DNA from: Streblospio benedicti | Taxonomy: Eukaryota > Annelida > Polychaeta > Spionida > Spionidae | Length of the DNA stretch: 64,000 nucleotides | Direction of reading: 5' to 3' | NCBI GenBank assembly: GCA_019095985.1 | Contig: CM032664.1 | Location: 25,951,787-26,015,786, forward strand | The notes under the pieces: generated by a model | The model's database searches: none | Told to the model about the DNA's origin: nothing | The model's input: only the letters and a program-made list of their open reading frames with translations | Translations under genes and position numbers: made by a program | Shown: positions 32,277 through 45,208 of the stretch, piece by piece | Numbering within the stretch: the stretch's first letter is position 1 | Layout of the letters: every line of letters starts with the position of its first letter

Positions 32277-34030
32277 CTGTCATAAGAAAAACGTGTGTTA
32301 ATTCAGGGATACAATGGTAAACTGTGCAGGGTGGGCGCATTAGATCATAAGACCAAAGTGACAATCGCTTATCATTTGCGCTGTCAAAATACCATACCAG
32401 CCTTTTCATTGGACAAAGATGACCAAGGCGACACGGCCAGTTTGGGCGACTTTGAAATGTAAAAGTGAAAGCATTTCAAGTTGTCATCTATGGACATAAC
32501 ACGCACGCACGCACGCACGCACGCACACAGCCTAAATCGTAATACACAGGAACCTTGCGTTAATTCTTAATAGAGGATCCAGGGCATGCTACTTGAACAG
32601 TGATAAAGTACGGTAGTTTTAATATGTAATGTTTGATCTGCATATCACTTAGAAAGAAAGTAAAAATTGAAGCAGTGATAACACATGAATTGGTTTATAT
32701 GTTAAAACATACACACGATCGCACGCGAGAAATTGGTTTTGGTATTAGTAATCACCAGCTTTTTTGTTATTTTATTACTATTGATTGTGTTGATTTGTGA
32801 CTTCTAAATGATAAAAAATAAGGCTATCTTACGAAAGATCAATATTGTTTAGTATAATATTTTCTTTTTGAAAAAATATTGGAGTATTGCAGCATTAGAA
32901 AACTGGGTTCGAGCCACTCGTGTGCGTGAAAATCATGTACACGCAACTCATATAAATACTGTATACTTGGTATATATAGAAGAAAAGATCAACAAAACAT
33001 TTAACTGATCTCACACTAAAGAACACTATCGCAATTAGTACTGACGTGCCTCGAAACTGAGTGTCTTTCAGGATAAAAAAATATTGATATTCATTATATT
33101 CATTCTTGACATCTATATGTACTAGAATCTGAGTTTTGATTGATATTAGGGTGTCACCTTTTCTTTTGATATTGGTATAACAGAAATTGGTTCATGTGTT
33201 TCACCTTTTCTCAAAAATAGGTATATTGGCGGGTGCCGTTTTCGACCATTGTCCGAGGCACGTCCATGCCCATTTTCTGACCAAGACCCCCATACATACA
33301 GGAAAAGAACAACAAACAACAAAAATATCTTAACAAACAACGAAACACATTGTAGCCCCTTGGCCCCTCTCCCGCGTTGTAGCGCCGTTGATGCTCGTTT
33401 TTCACCAGGCGGGAAAGCACCTGCCGAGACGTGACAGGAAGCGGGGGTTTTATTGCTAAAAGCAACGGCATTATACACAGCATATAATTGACAATACTGG
33501 GTATTTTGTCTAACTTCTTCCTGCATTAATGTGTTGAGAGAATCTTGTTACTGTATCAGGTTTTGCAAGAGATTTGTGTTTGTAACTTTGAATAGAATTG
33601 GTAGCTATCTGTGTCTTGGCTACCATTTCTATTGACTCACTGGATATAATATCCACTATTATCAGGAATACATGTCATTTATTCCTGCTATTATATACAT
33701 CTTTGATTCTTCAAGGTTCACTATTGAGTTTGCCATGTTGTCTCATCCACTAATATATACACATACATGTATTTCTTTTATTAAAATCCTAATGACAATT
33801 CTCATTGCTCCGTTCTCTCATTTCCAAATTACAAACGCATAAGACATGTACATATAGGCCTACATTTTCCATTATCATTATCTATATACAAGTAAGCTGC
33901 AAATACATGACTTTTACACCTTTAATGAATGGATTTGGCAGGGCAAATTAGTCTATTAGCGTTTATTCATTGCCAGGAGAGGCCTGACATACATTGTAGC
34001 ACCTGTTCGCTGCATTAGAATTGATTGCAC
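32277..34030. other. upstream stretch with microsatellite
   Basis: (GCAC)n lies at 32503-32528. A GC-richer patch at about 33350-33440 includes GGCGGGAAAGCACCTGCCGAG; its minus frame of 126 residues is not recognisable. No transcription start for the CARD gene could be assigned. Confidence 0.35.
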
Positions 34031-34130
34031 NNNNNNNNNNNNNNNNNNNNNNNNNNNNNNNNNNNNNNNNNNNNNNNNNNNNNNNNNNNNNNNNNNNNNN
34101 NNNNNNNNNNNNNNNNNNNNNNNNNNNNNN
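34031..34130. other. assembly gap, 100 N
   Basis: A run of exactly 100 N, the usual placeholder for a gap of unknown size. Confidence 1.
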
Positions 34131-36044
34131 GCAACCAAGTGTGTTGTTTATCAACACCACTTTCAAATCCATAAGATCACTGGTGACTGCAGCCGACCAG
34201 AGCAGCTCATTTGTATACGTATACCTTCAAATGAACTCATGCATGTATTTCAATTGTCGAAGATATCATAACCGGGGGATTCCCAGATCAATAGATGGTT
34301 ATGATAAACAATGCGTATTGCTTTAAATAGTTAGGTATAGTACAAAACAAACTGATGTGACGACCCCCACCCCCACCGGGTGGGTCTCAATGCCTAAAAC
34401 AAAGATCCGAACACCAACTGCGGCAGTTACAAAGCCATCACTCATTCCCGACTCAGAAGTTTTGAGTGAAAACAACTATAATTCAATAGGAGCAACACCT
34501 GTTAAATTGAATACACATGAGAACTTCGGTAGTGGGACCACCCGGGACCTTTTGTGCACGAGCGGGTGGGCCGGATGGGCGGGGACCAACCACCTTTATT
34601 CATGATTTTGATCTACTAGGCCCAACTTTCTGCTTATAAAGCCTAGAAATCACAGACCCCTCGTGAAGTTTGTATATGCGGGCCAAACTGTGATATATTT
34701 TTTTGTCGGTTATTAGTTATAGTTAGTTATCTGTTTATTAAAGTGTCGTAAACATATTCGAACATAGTATAACCTACAATTGATCAAATTAAAAGAATAT
34801 CTTAGCCATGTAATGGCTTATTTTGACATTGTTCTAACATTTGACTAGGATATCAGATTTAAAATATCAGTTCACAAAAGTATGCTGATCCATTTCGTGA
34901 CAGTCTTCGTTCTTCTTGGTATGAGGTGTATTAAGTTTGCATAGCTAAAATCATTTCTAGTTATATACAATTTCCCTACGACGCATTTTATGGAATACCA
35001 TGGTGCAATCTGTGTACTTAAAATAAAAACACATATTACTTATTTTTATCAAACTCTAAAAAAAGTTGGCATCTATGTCTACTGCACTATTGAAAATTGT
35101 AGTTCTTATGTCATCATAGGTAGGACAGTCAATGCTGGAAAAAAAAACGTGGTCAATAGTAAACCAACAATGCAACCTATGAAGTTGGCATAATATCTAC
35201 ATAGAAAATCATAACTTTTCTATGTGATGACTGATAAAAGACTGCATACAAGAGTAGTTTGCAATAAATCTGTCACTGATTTTCGACAGCTTAAGTTTTA
35301 ACAGACCTGCTTGATAAATAAAAGCAAAATATGTACAAACAAAATGTGCAAGTGGCCAGTTAATTCACGAACTATCAGTGGAATCCATTCATAACGTATA
35401 CACAACAACTTGATATAAAAGACACCACGTATGCAGTGTCAATTGGGTAACTACTCATCAGTTGACAGCAGTCTGGACAGTGTACACGCAGACGTGTACA
35501 CTTAGTGCACACACAGAACATATACATAGACGAGTCCATTATACTCATAAGACCTTGCAGCCAATAACACTGGTGGTGCGAATATTCATCCAATTTATTA
35601 GCTCCTGAGACTACCGACAACAGAGATATACACTTGATTTAGAGCTTGGTTTAGAGCCTCATCTGCTGTGCCCGTGCGCAGATACTGTTGTTTACTGTTA
35701 GCCTCGGGAAATCCAGGGGGATTAACATCATATTGCGGCAGTATATTAGAAATCACTTGGCATACGGTGTGATAGTGGAATGGAGTTTCCTTTTGCCTGT
35801 CTACTTTACAACTTTATGATACCATGGATATATGAGACTGAGAATATAAACCAAATACACCGGCCTTCATAATCACATACCAGCACTCAAAATGAATGTA
35901 CTGCCTGTTTTTTGTTTTTTTTTTCGTTTTCGTTTTACGTTGAATACGTACAGGATATTGGAGAATAAATGTTTCAGGGTGATAAAAGTGTAAAAATGAA
36001 CTACAAGAAGAGAATGATCAAGAGAAGTCAAAGAAGAACAACAG
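34131..36044. other. unassigned intergenic stretch
   Basis: A plus frame at 34357-34605 starts MTTPTPTGW but shows no domain. Otherwise AT-rich with no supported feature. Confidence 0.3.
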
Positions 36045-36135
36045 ACACCCACAAAAACAACAACAAAAAACAACAAAAAACAAACAACACACACACAAAA
36101 ACAAAACAAAAAAAACCAAAAAAAAAACCAAGACC
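36045..36135. repeat. A-rich (CAAAA)n simple sequence
   Basis: Imperfect AAC and AAAAC repeats. The frames through it are low-complexity and not protein-like. Confidence 0.8.
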
Positions 36136-37803
36136 GCTGTCGATCGATCTATTAAACAATTACTACGCGACACCACATAGATCACCACATTGTCGCCTGC
36201 TTTGCCGAGCATGTGCGTTTAATAGAAAGTGGCCCGCAGATGAGATGCGGCTGCTGCGATATGGCTGGTCATTTATCTTCCTGTATCATGTACCAACAAG
36301 ACATGTCAATGTAGCGGCCCCGGGAAGAGTGTGCGTGCCACGTGCTTATCTCGGGTACTGCAGCACAGCAGTAGTATCAGATACTGCACGGCAGCAGCAG
36401 CAGCAGACAGCACGACTGTAGTAGCCCCAGGGGACTTGTCGTGAAGGACGCCTGTGTGCTGTAGATGTCTGTCTGAGGTGGATAGATTACGCCCGCTAGG
36501 GTTCATATTATCTATGCATGCGATATGTGGGTACACTGATCCTTACTTACAGGGTCGTAATGTCATAGTTAAGCACGTTAAGAACACGTAGGGTTACGTA
36601 ACGAGAAATCGGCCCTCTCAGAATTTAGCCTCTGTAGTGAAATACAGTTGTTTTACATTAAAATAACGTAGTGGTTTTAGATTATTAGATTTCAATGCAT
36701 GTGTGATATTTTGTTTAATCTAACATTTTGACTTTGATATTCTATTATTGTTTTATGTTAGGCATGTGCCGGCAGCCATGTTATAAATTTTAAGGAGCAC
36801 AATGTAAATAAGCAGTATTTTGTGTAAGCTTTCTTGTGTTATCCAAGGAGCACCATGTCATAGTCATGATCTGTGACATTATATTTTATTTATATTTTGA
36901 TTGTACATGCACATTTTCCTGAATTAATCTAACTCTTATCTAATCAAGTAAATTCCATTATAATCTGCTGTCAACAACAGACCTTCCCATAGATCAAAAC
37001 ATATCTTCATATAAATCTTTCCTTGATGCAATGAGACAAAATATACTCAGATTCTGTTAGGTTCGTGGTCATGCGCTACAGTACTGTGTACCTCTATCAG
37101 AAATATTTGAGTCTTCAGAATAAGTTCTTTAACACTATTAACATGAACATTTTGACACACGTCTATCTATGCAGTATAAACACACCTAAAGTGATGCACC
37201 TAACATGATTTTCTTATCCATAACATTATACAACCGTGAGTGGTTTTCGCAAGTGCTCATATTCCATGACCTCTGCCATTGGCAGCATAACTAACGTCTA
37301 TATTACTCCACCTGGCACACGAACAAATCTTAATAAGATCTTAATATGACCTTTCCCTCAATGCCAGGCATCCGTAGAAAAACTGTTTTCTATGAGCTGC
37401 CATTGCCAAGCAAGCAGTGTTAATATCCCAAGTGGCGAAAGTTGCAATTTTTGTGCCACTGTATTACAATATCACCTGTCTCAATATGCAGATTATGTGA
37501 CCTTGGGGAAACCTGGCATTGCAACACATCAATGCATCACGGCCAGTTTTAGCTTTTCCAAATGACATTTCCGGATTCTTTGAATGATATGAGTTAATGA
37601 GGCCTATGCTGGCTTTTTGTTGCTCCCAAACATCCCTCTTTAAACAGCAAACATGTAAATTAATGACGTTTCTGGATGCTCATTTTGTTACGTATCCGGA
37701 AGCCCTGAAATGCAAGCAGTGTTGCTATCACCAGTGATGACAGATCAGTTCAAAACTGCCAGAGGATTTCCGCTATCACGTGTCCGTCCATTACACTTGG
37801 CAA
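36136..37803. other. unassigned intergenic stretch
   Basis: A short GCA repeat lies at about 36390-36410. No gene is supported. Confidence 0.35.
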
Positions 37804-38227
37804 ACAGTGCAACTTGTTTCATTTTATGTATAGTCTTTTCCTACCACATTAGTTTTCTAACATATAATATGTAAAATTTAAAATTTATTTATTTCACAAA
37901 AGCTTTTCATCTCTCTAGAGACCTTTTCAATTTCTTATAAATTTTCTACTTTAGCCTTATATATATGAAGTATTGTTTTGTTTTTATTATGAATCAATAT
38001 CATTTGGATTTTTATTTTTGAAAGAATAGTGTACATATAGTAAATTTATAAGAAATTGAACAGGTCTCTAAAGAGATGAAAAGCTTTTGTGAAATAAATA
38101 AATTTTAAATTTTACATATTATATGTTAGAAAACTAATGTGGTAGGAAAAGACTATACATAAAATGAAATGAGACCTACTGCCACGTACATTGTACATAG
38201 AATAACTTTTATACAGTGCAACTTGTA
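37804..38227. mobile_element. fold-back insertion flanked by 14-bp direct repeats
   Basis: Arms 37817-37950 and about 38039-38170 are about 95 percent reverse complementary (TTTTATGTATAGTCTTTTCC, GCTTTTCATCTCT and CAATTTCTTATAAATTT all recur inverted) around a 90-bp AT-rich centre. ACAGTGCAACTTGT occurs at 37804-37817 and again at 38214-38227, as a target-site duplication would. No coding sequence. Confidence 0.75.
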
Positions 38228-39159
38228 ATGTGGATAATTTTGCATCCTCCATTTTATGTACACTTTGGACAGTTTTTTTTATAACTGCGTTTCAGTTATT
38301 AGCATGGTGTAAGAGTGTGTACACGTATGTTGGTCACATGCCTATCTCGGACACTTGTTATCACATGATGCAATAATCGCGTCGCACCTGCCAATGTTTC
38401 GTAAACACATGTCTTACAGATAAGCCTTTCAACTGCATAAAGTTGTTCTGATATGCAATGGTTACATAGAAGCAGTTCATGACATTTTGTGTATTTCTAA
38501 TTCAATATGCAGAGGAGTGATATTTTCTTGTTTTTAACATAATGTTTGCTTTAGTAAGAAAGTAACTTCGTGTCGTAAAAATTGTTGGGCAAAAGCATGC
38601 CGCACAACTACATGTATAAAACTAGATTGATGTAAGAATTAGAACTATTATATTGTACCACTATATTTGGCAGATATGTATTCTTTGTTTGGACTAACTT
38701 ATAGGGAAAAATACAAATATGCCATTAAAGAACTAAAACTCTTTTCAAAACCCATTGATGCAGTTGCCTTTAAGTTGGTGCACCACGAAGAAGAGGTCTA
38801 TCGTAAAACCGGGTGCATTGTGATTGCAAATTGTAAATGTGAAATTCGGCTGCCTAATTCTATAGTCTAAAAGATCTGGACAAGTCAATATTATTTTAAA
38901 GCACTAAATTTTATTGCGTATTTATGTTTATAGTCGCGATTTGCATTTGAACTATGTTCCTTATCACAGGAGGAGAAATAGAAGATAATTATATAATGCA
39001 TTATATTATATAAAATCTTCTTTCCTACAAGATGCGATTTGGATAGAAAAAAGTCAGGAAAATAGTAGCTTTTCATTAAAGAGGTGAACTGATAAATTGT
39101 ACACAACAAGGATAATTGCAAAATAGAGGATAAAGGATAATTCTTCTTACGTCGTGCAG
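38228..39159. other. stretch upstream of the second zinc-finger gene
   Basis: A 67-codon frame at 38667-38870 follows an acceptor-like TATATTTGGCAG but is unrecognised. The end, TTCTTCTTACGTCGTGCAG, is a good splice acceptor for the next exon, so this may be intron. Confidence 0.35.
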
Positions 39160-39195
39160 GAGCTTTTTATTGTCACATTTGAAAATCAATTTACC

Positions 39196-40338
39196 ATGGC
39201 AAACCACAGTGAAGTGCAACTGAAGTCAGTAATGAGTGAGAAATCTTATTTGTGCAGCCAATGTGGCAAGTGTTTTAGTGACCGTAAAACCTTGACCAGA
39301 CACATGAGAATCCACACTGGGGAGAAAGAATATCAGTGTACAGTCTGTGAGAAATCATTCAGCCAAAGTGGAACTCTGAAATCCCATTTGAGAACTCACA
39401 CCGGTGATAAACCCTATGAGTGTAGTCAATGTGGCAAGTGTTTTAGGGTCAGTAGCGGCTTGACCAGACACATGAGAATCCACACTGGGGAGAAAGAATA
39501 TCAATGTACATGGTGCGAGAAATCATTCAGCCGAAGTGAAACTCTGAAATCCCATTTGAGAACTCACACTGGCGAGAAACCTTATGAGTGCAGTATGTGT
39601 CGCAAATGTTTTAGTGTCAATAGCGCCTTGACCACCCACATGAGAATCCACACTGGAGAGAAAGAATATCAGTGTAAACTGTGTGAGAAATCATTCAGAC
39701 AAAGTGAACATCTGAAAATTCATGTGAGAAGCCACACGGGTGAGAAACCTTATGCGTGTAGTCAATGTGGCAAGTGTTTTAGTGACAGTAGCTACTTGAC
39801 CAAGCACATGAGAATCCACACTGGGGAGAAAGAATATCAGTGTAAAGTGTGTGAAAAATCATTCAGTGAAAGTGGAACTCTAAAAACCCACATGAGAACC
39901 CACTCTGGCGCGAAACCATATGAGTGTAGTCAATGTGGCAGGTATTTTAGTCGAAGTAATACCTTGACCCAACACATGAGAATCCACACTGGCGAGAAAG
40001 AATATCAGTGTACAGTTTGCAAGAAATTATTCCGTCAAAGTCAACATCTGAAATCCCACATGAGAACTCACACTGGCAAGAAACCTTTTGGCTGTGGAGT
40101 TTGTGATAAAAGTTTCTCTAACAGCAGCAATGTTGTTAGACATATGCGCACTCACACCGGAGAGAAACCATACAAGTGTGATCAGTGTGGAAAATGTTTT
40201 GCTCAAAGTCCTCATCTAACGATCCACAAGCGCTCCCACACTGGTGAGAAACCATTCTACTGCCATATTTGTCACAAATCATTTACACGTGGAAGCCACT
40301 TGAAAAAGCACCATATGACTGTACATAAAAAGAAGTGA
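39196..40338 (+). CDS. C2H2 zinc-finger protein, 13 Krüppel-type fingers
   Basis: An intact run of 13 C2H2 fingers joined by TGEK-type linkers. I place the start at 39196 because its context, ACCATGG, is ideal and a splice acceptor ends at 39159; an upstream ATG at 39154 would lie in the intron. The protein is then 380 residues, with about 17 residues before the first finger and no KRAB, BTB or SCAN domain. Fingers 1-10 alternate between two types (CGKCF..LTxHMRIHTGEKEYQC and CEKSF..LKxHxRTHTGxKPY), a two-finger unit of 168 bp repeated five times. Contact positions differ: Q-G-T-S, R-E-T-S, Q-E-H-I, E-G-T-T and Q-Q-H-S in the even fingers. AATAAA signals follow at 40367 and 40398. Expected to bind DNA in the nucleus; target unknown. 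Confidence 0.88.
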   Translation: MANHSEVQLKSVMSEKSYLCSQCGKCFSDRKTLTRHMRIHTGEKEYQCTVCEKSFSQSGTLKSHLRTHTGDKPYECSQCGKCFRVSSGLTRHMRIHTGEKEYQCTWCEKSFSRSETLKSHLRTHTGEKPYECSMCRKCFSVNSALTTHMRIHTGEKEYQCKLCEKSFRQSEHLKIHVRSHTGEKPYACSQCGKCFSDSSYLTKHMRIHTGEKEYQCKVCEKSFSESGTLKTHMRTHSGAKPYECSQCGRYFSRSNTLTQHMRIHTGEKEYQCTVCKKLFRQSQHLKSHMRTHTGKKPFGCGVCDKSFSNSSNVVRHMRTHTGEKPYKCDQCGKCFAQSPHLTIHKRSHTGEKPFYCHICHKSFTRGSHLKKHHMTVHKKK

Positions 40339-40366
40339 GCTGTTATCACTCAACATTATCTTGTAT

Positions 40367-40403
40367 AATAAATTATTTTAAATGTAGAAATAATTGGAAT
40401 AAA
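40367..40403 (+). other. poly(A) signals of the second zinc-finger gene
   Basis: AATAAA at 40367 and 40398, 29 and 60 bases after the stop codon, indicate a very short 3'UTR. Confidence 0.6.
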
Positions 40404-42479
40404 ATTAGATGTAGGAATTCTTTTTTAGATGTGTGGGGTGGGGTGTTTTTTTTTCTTTAAACTTATGATGTCATGGGGCATACCCCTCGAAAAGTTTGAG
40501 CCTCTGTGTGTTTTAAGTTCAGAGAGGCGTCTTAACCAACAACCTCTATTAGACACCCACTTAAAAGCCAGGATGCTCATCTCAAGTTATCCAATAAAGA
40601 GCGCTAGCATTGGCTGTTATGCTTAATGTTAAACATACGCATATTCAAAGATCTAGCGATAATTTCTCATCAACATTTCAATTTCAATTTCTTTATTTCA
40701 GAACATAAAATTCCATACATTATAAATTAGTACAAAAATAGTAACAGTAAAAAAGGCAAACAGTAAAAACACAATAAAAATGCCTTCTCATGTAAACAGT
40801 ACCATTTGCCATTTAATGGCATGGATACATTTGAAAGTTAAAAAAAACACTTCTTAATGATATCATTGCAAATAATTGTGTCAAACAAATTAAACAAATA
40901 TTTCGACTTGGGACTATACAAACACAAACTGATGTGAGGAAGATAGCTGTATGTAATCAATCGACTTTTATGATTTAAAAAGTTTGAAAATCATTTAAAT
41001 CGTTACTTGTGGCACATCTATAATCTCACATCATGGTCTTCATCTTCTTAATGCCAATAATATGGTCTGATTCTGAGTAAAAAGCATATCAATATGGCAG
41101 ATCTATATTTATATCCTGTACAGCTGTACCACATATGATGTTTTAGACAAAAAAGAAATTCAATTAGAAAACTAAAGTGTATACATTTTGCCGATATAGT
41201 ACGGTAGTTGTCAGTGAAGTTTCTTGAGTAGCCTCCATCAACCAGACCTTTTGTCGTTATCCATGTACTAATAATACCACAGAGCCTGATGAAACGAGGC
41301 TCAGTATTTAAATCCAGGACGAGATTAACGCACTGAAACGAGATTTCAAATTTTTTCGGCTTATAAAGGTGGCAAGCACCAAAATGAATGCAATCTATAT
41401 CACACCATTCGATTTTTTTGTCGTTTACAAATGGCTCCAATGGCGGCAAACAACGCGGGTTGAACCAATTCGATATATTTTATTTTTAAAACTTTTTGAA
41501 ATTTTTCACACCACGCAGGTTAAATATCAGGATGTAATCTCTATTATCAATGTTTTTCAAACACTATAAGGTGGCAAACGTGGAAATGGAAATCTGTATC
41601 ATATGTAAATTATCTGTGTTGTTTACAAAACTTAAATGATAAAACCGAATGGTCGTTATAATCATCAAGGGGCGTGCGGACATTTTCAAGTAACTTAAAG
41701 ACAGTGCCATGAACGCAAATGATCAAGTTTTAAAATTAGAAAGGACGAAATCAATGCATAAACCCCCTCCCTTTTTCAATAAGACCCCCCGAAATTGTTT
41801 CCAAAAACCTTCATAACGCTTAATTTGTGCTATATCAACCTATAGCTTTGCATTATATCTATAATCAATTAAAAAGAGGTGCTGAAAATTTGCCATTTGC
41901 TATCATACAAACATTGTGATTGAACTGTCATTGAGACCACTTGTAAAATACTACAAAACCCTCCAAATGTTAAAATGCCAAAAAGATTGTGTGTCTGGTC
42001 ATTGCTTAATACTATGAACCACTGGTGACGGGATGTATTTCCAAAACAGGTGACGAACCAACTATACACGGTCATAAATAAACACACAAGCACACAACCA
42101 ACGAGACACACGCTCCATCTGGATGAGCTCTTCACGGTGTCTGGATCACGTCCGGATCACGCAACATGCGTGGTCACGGGATGCGCTCCATTGGGTGAGT
42201 CTGGATCCTATCAGGGTCCGAGTACATTGGGGGGTTCCCTTTTTTCAAATTGTATGTTAACTGCCATTAAAGGCAGGGGGTTTCGGCACATATCCAGGGC
42301 AGATCAGGTTTTCAGTTGGGGACGTAAATATACACACATGGGTGGGGGTCTTGGTAACTTTTTTTGAAATATGGCCCAATAAACAGTGAAAAATTCAAAA
42401 ATAAATAGTCAACAAAAATAAAAAATTTATGTATACATTTTTACAATGACCAAATGGATCCGTCACACTTAATTTTTTA
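40404..42479. other. intergenic stretch with LINE-tail and direct-repeat patches
   Basis: At 40675-40760, (TTTCAA)n followed by TTTCTTTATTTCAGAACA looks like a reversed LINE 3' end. TATAAGGTGGCAA(G/A)C followed by AAATGNAA recurs at about 41360 and 41567, an old direct repeat. No gene is supported. Confidence 0.4.
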
Positions 42480-42830
42480 TACATTTTCAATACAGAACTG
42501 TGTAAAATTTTTATACAAAAAATAATCTTGATAAATAAAAGGCATCTGTCACAGTATCTCCCGAAAGTCTTTCATATGCCACGTATCAGATATAACTTTT
42601 TGTTTTATCAGAAATGTTCTGTTTTGATAAGTAGCCAATGTTTTCCCTCCTTTTTCTTGCATACAGCTCAATACTAAACTGTGTAAAATGTTTACATACA
42701 AAAGAAAACACAAAATCTGTCACACACGCATCTTCAAATGCCAGGTTCATGTGATAATAACCTTTGTTTCATCAGAAAAGTTCTGTTTGATAAGAGGTCA
42801 GTGTTTGCAAAACTATTAACATATTACTAA
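42480..42830. repeat. diverged tandem duplication, unit about 180 bp
   Basis: Both units contain CTGTGTAAAAT, ATCTGTCACA, CATATGCCA or CAAATGCCA, TTTCATCAGAAA or TTTATCAGAAA, and GTTCTGTTTGATAAG-like blocks in the same order. Coding is not evident. Confidence 0.65.
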
Positions 42831-44047
42831 GCTTATTGAGTCTATACATAGCATACATGTATGGTCTCATGTTTGTACTTTATGATTTTCTTCCTATACT
42901 ACACTCAAAAAGCTTTAATGAAATCGTTTTTGAACAATTTTTGATTAGTTAAATTATAGCATAGGAAGAAAAACAAAGTACAAAATAAAACTATTAACAT
43001 TTGATATTATTACGCTTGAGTCTCATATCAAAAGATGTACCATACAAAACTCAAGAATCATGACGTAAGTCAACTAGCTAGCATAGATAGAAGCTAGATA
43101 GAAGTCACTCCAGCATAACAGAACAGATATGACCCGTCTGTTAGCAGATAAAGACAGTGCCAGCCACACAATTCTCAGTAACAATCGTGTCATGGAAATC
43201 TGCTCAACTCAAACTCTGATATTCCAAGAAGTGTCACAATCAATCTGAGTTTGATTCCCTGTTTCTCATGTTTATCATATTGATGCTTCACGGAGAGCCA
43301 CTCTGGGGGGGGGGGGGGTAGTGGAATCATGCAAGGTTTGTCTACAATGCATATTGTAATATGCTCCATTATAGGCGGATCCCAGGGGGCGACACCCGCC
43401 CACCCCCGACACACACACATACCTTTCGACCAAAAAGTTTCATTACTGCGGGGTTTTATCATATACACCCATGAGGTTCCTTATGTATATCCTAGAGCCC
43501 CCGCCCCCACCCTAATGTGCACCCACCCTCCTTTTAGGCGAAAACACTATATCCCAGCGTCAATATTTTCGGTCTTAGCTTTCAAGCTGATATACTCATT
43601 CAATTATATGTATCAATGCAAACAAAGGATTCCCAATCAAATACGAACACATCTGCCCATTCTCTTCCTTCCCTCATCGAGTAAACAGACACCATGAAGC
43701 CTCATACCAATGAGGATTACATAATTTAAGAAAATAGTTAGTATTGCTACATGAGTAAGACTTATTGCCTGCCACCATAGATCTAGCAAATGGTCTCTGT
43801 ATAAGCGATGATGACACTATATAACAAATGAGCCGGAAACTGTCACAGTAGATAACACATGGAAAATGACATTTGTGAGAAACCGGAGACAGGTATGACA
43901 ATCACAAATCAGGACTGGTTATGCCAAGATAAAGGTAGATATGTTATAATAGATTCATGATTTTGCTCAGTATTGTTTGTTTCTAAATGTCTGTACAGCT
44001 AACTCTCTAGAAGATAGGGCGCTGAGAAGTACCGCAATTCTCTTTGT
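42831..44047. other. unassigned stretch
   Basis: A short inverted repeat (TTTGTACTTTNTGATTTTCTTCC; arms near 42871 and 42958) and a 13-base G run (43308-43318) occur. No gene is supported. Confidence 0.35.
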
Positions 44048-44205
44048 AGGCAGATCCAGATTTTTGGAAATGGGGGGCGGGGGCGCACTTTAATAAGGAA
44101 AATGGGGGGGGGGGGGGCACTGAAGGAAGTTCATGAAAAATGCTATGAAAATGAAGTATTTTGGTGGGAAACGGGGGGCGTCCCCTGCGCCCCCTGGATC
44201 TGCCT
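44048..44205. mobile_element. GGCAGATCC-family MITE, copy 4
   Basis: The ends are AGGCAGATCCAGA and CCTGGATCTGCCT; the interior has GAAAATGAAGTATTTTGGTG and the G-rich and CGCACTT blocks of copies 1, 2 and 5. Confidence 0.8.
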
Positions 44206-45068
44206 ATGGTAAGCAAACTGGGTAACAGTTGTTATGTTTAGTGAATGCATATGTGATATTTAAAGGAACTATTATAAAGCGATCTTAAAACTTCATACAA
44301 GGTTCTGACAGAAGCGCCTGACACTTTATAATAAATGATAGCCTGAGGAAATCAAGCTAAATTGAGAGCGAAGGTGACCAGGACAGGTCTTCTTGGTAAC
44401 AAATGGAACTTCATTGTTGTGTCGTCAGCTTGTATTATAAATGATGCACTCTTGTCACCATGAATTAATGTTACCACGTTTTATGACACTTGGTATTTCT
44501 AATCCTAGCTCACAAATGAACGTGGATTAGTGCAATTTGAGCAATATGTCACTTCGTGGTGTCTGTATTGTCATTCCTTCTTGAGTGCTGCAGCCTCTAG
44601 GGAAGAGGAACATTTCTCTAAAATGGCACCTCTAGAAGTCTTAAGACCAACTTCATGTGGAAGTGTGCCAGGATTAGATAAGGTGGAAAAGTGCAACTAG
44701 TTCACAAGACGAGTAACTATGGTCAACGTGCTCATAATCATGAAACATGCACTAGTCCTGCTCAAAATATGACCAATTTCTACTCGTCATCAGGAGTGGG
44801 CAAGTTCAATTTGTCATGATGCAGGAAGTGATCTTTATAACAGGAACTTTGACATAGTGTGGTAGTTTTAATCTAATTAATCTTTGTCTTTTTTTACCAA
44901 ATCATAGAAAACGTCCAAAAATATTCCACTTCCTTTCATTATAACGAACTTGTGGTTCAATAACAGTCTTCTTTATCATTGACTTTGAACAATGGAATAA
45001 ATCCTCAAGTTTTGGATATTACGAGAACTGTGTACGTAGAATAAAACAAGCTACCTGATTATATATAC
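44206..45068. other. unassigned stretch
   Basis: No feature is supported. Confidence 0.35.
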
Positions 45069-45208
45069 ACATTATTACTAAGTCAAAGATTTATTGGATA
45101 TATTTCGTGTCATGGACACATCCTCAGCATAAATGAGAAAATTATTACATGTAATAAGTAGGCCTACATAATGTAATAAGTACAAGTTACATGTAATAAG
45201 TACAATAA
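45069..45208 (-). repeat. dispersed repeat with hammerhead-like motif, plus minisatellite
   Basis: 45069-45160 resembles 47799-47890 (both contain CATCCTCAGCATAAATGA or ATATCCTCAGCATAAATGA). On minus, 45127-45103 reads CTGAGGA, T, stem GTGTC/GACAC with loop CAT, then GAAA. Three 21-bp units of ATGTAATAAGTA follow at 45147-45208. It may be the end of a Penelope-like or other retroelement. Confidence 0.5.

Noticed and set aside
32895-32925. B-box-like GGGTTCGAGCC
   Set aside because: No A box or cloverleaf can be formed around it.
33146-33526. 126-codon minus frame as an upstream exon of the CARD gene
   Set aside because: No death-fold or other domain is visible, and it does not connect in phase to the CARD exons.
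35473-35505. GTGTACAC palindrome pair
   Set aside because: Too short to distinguish from chance.
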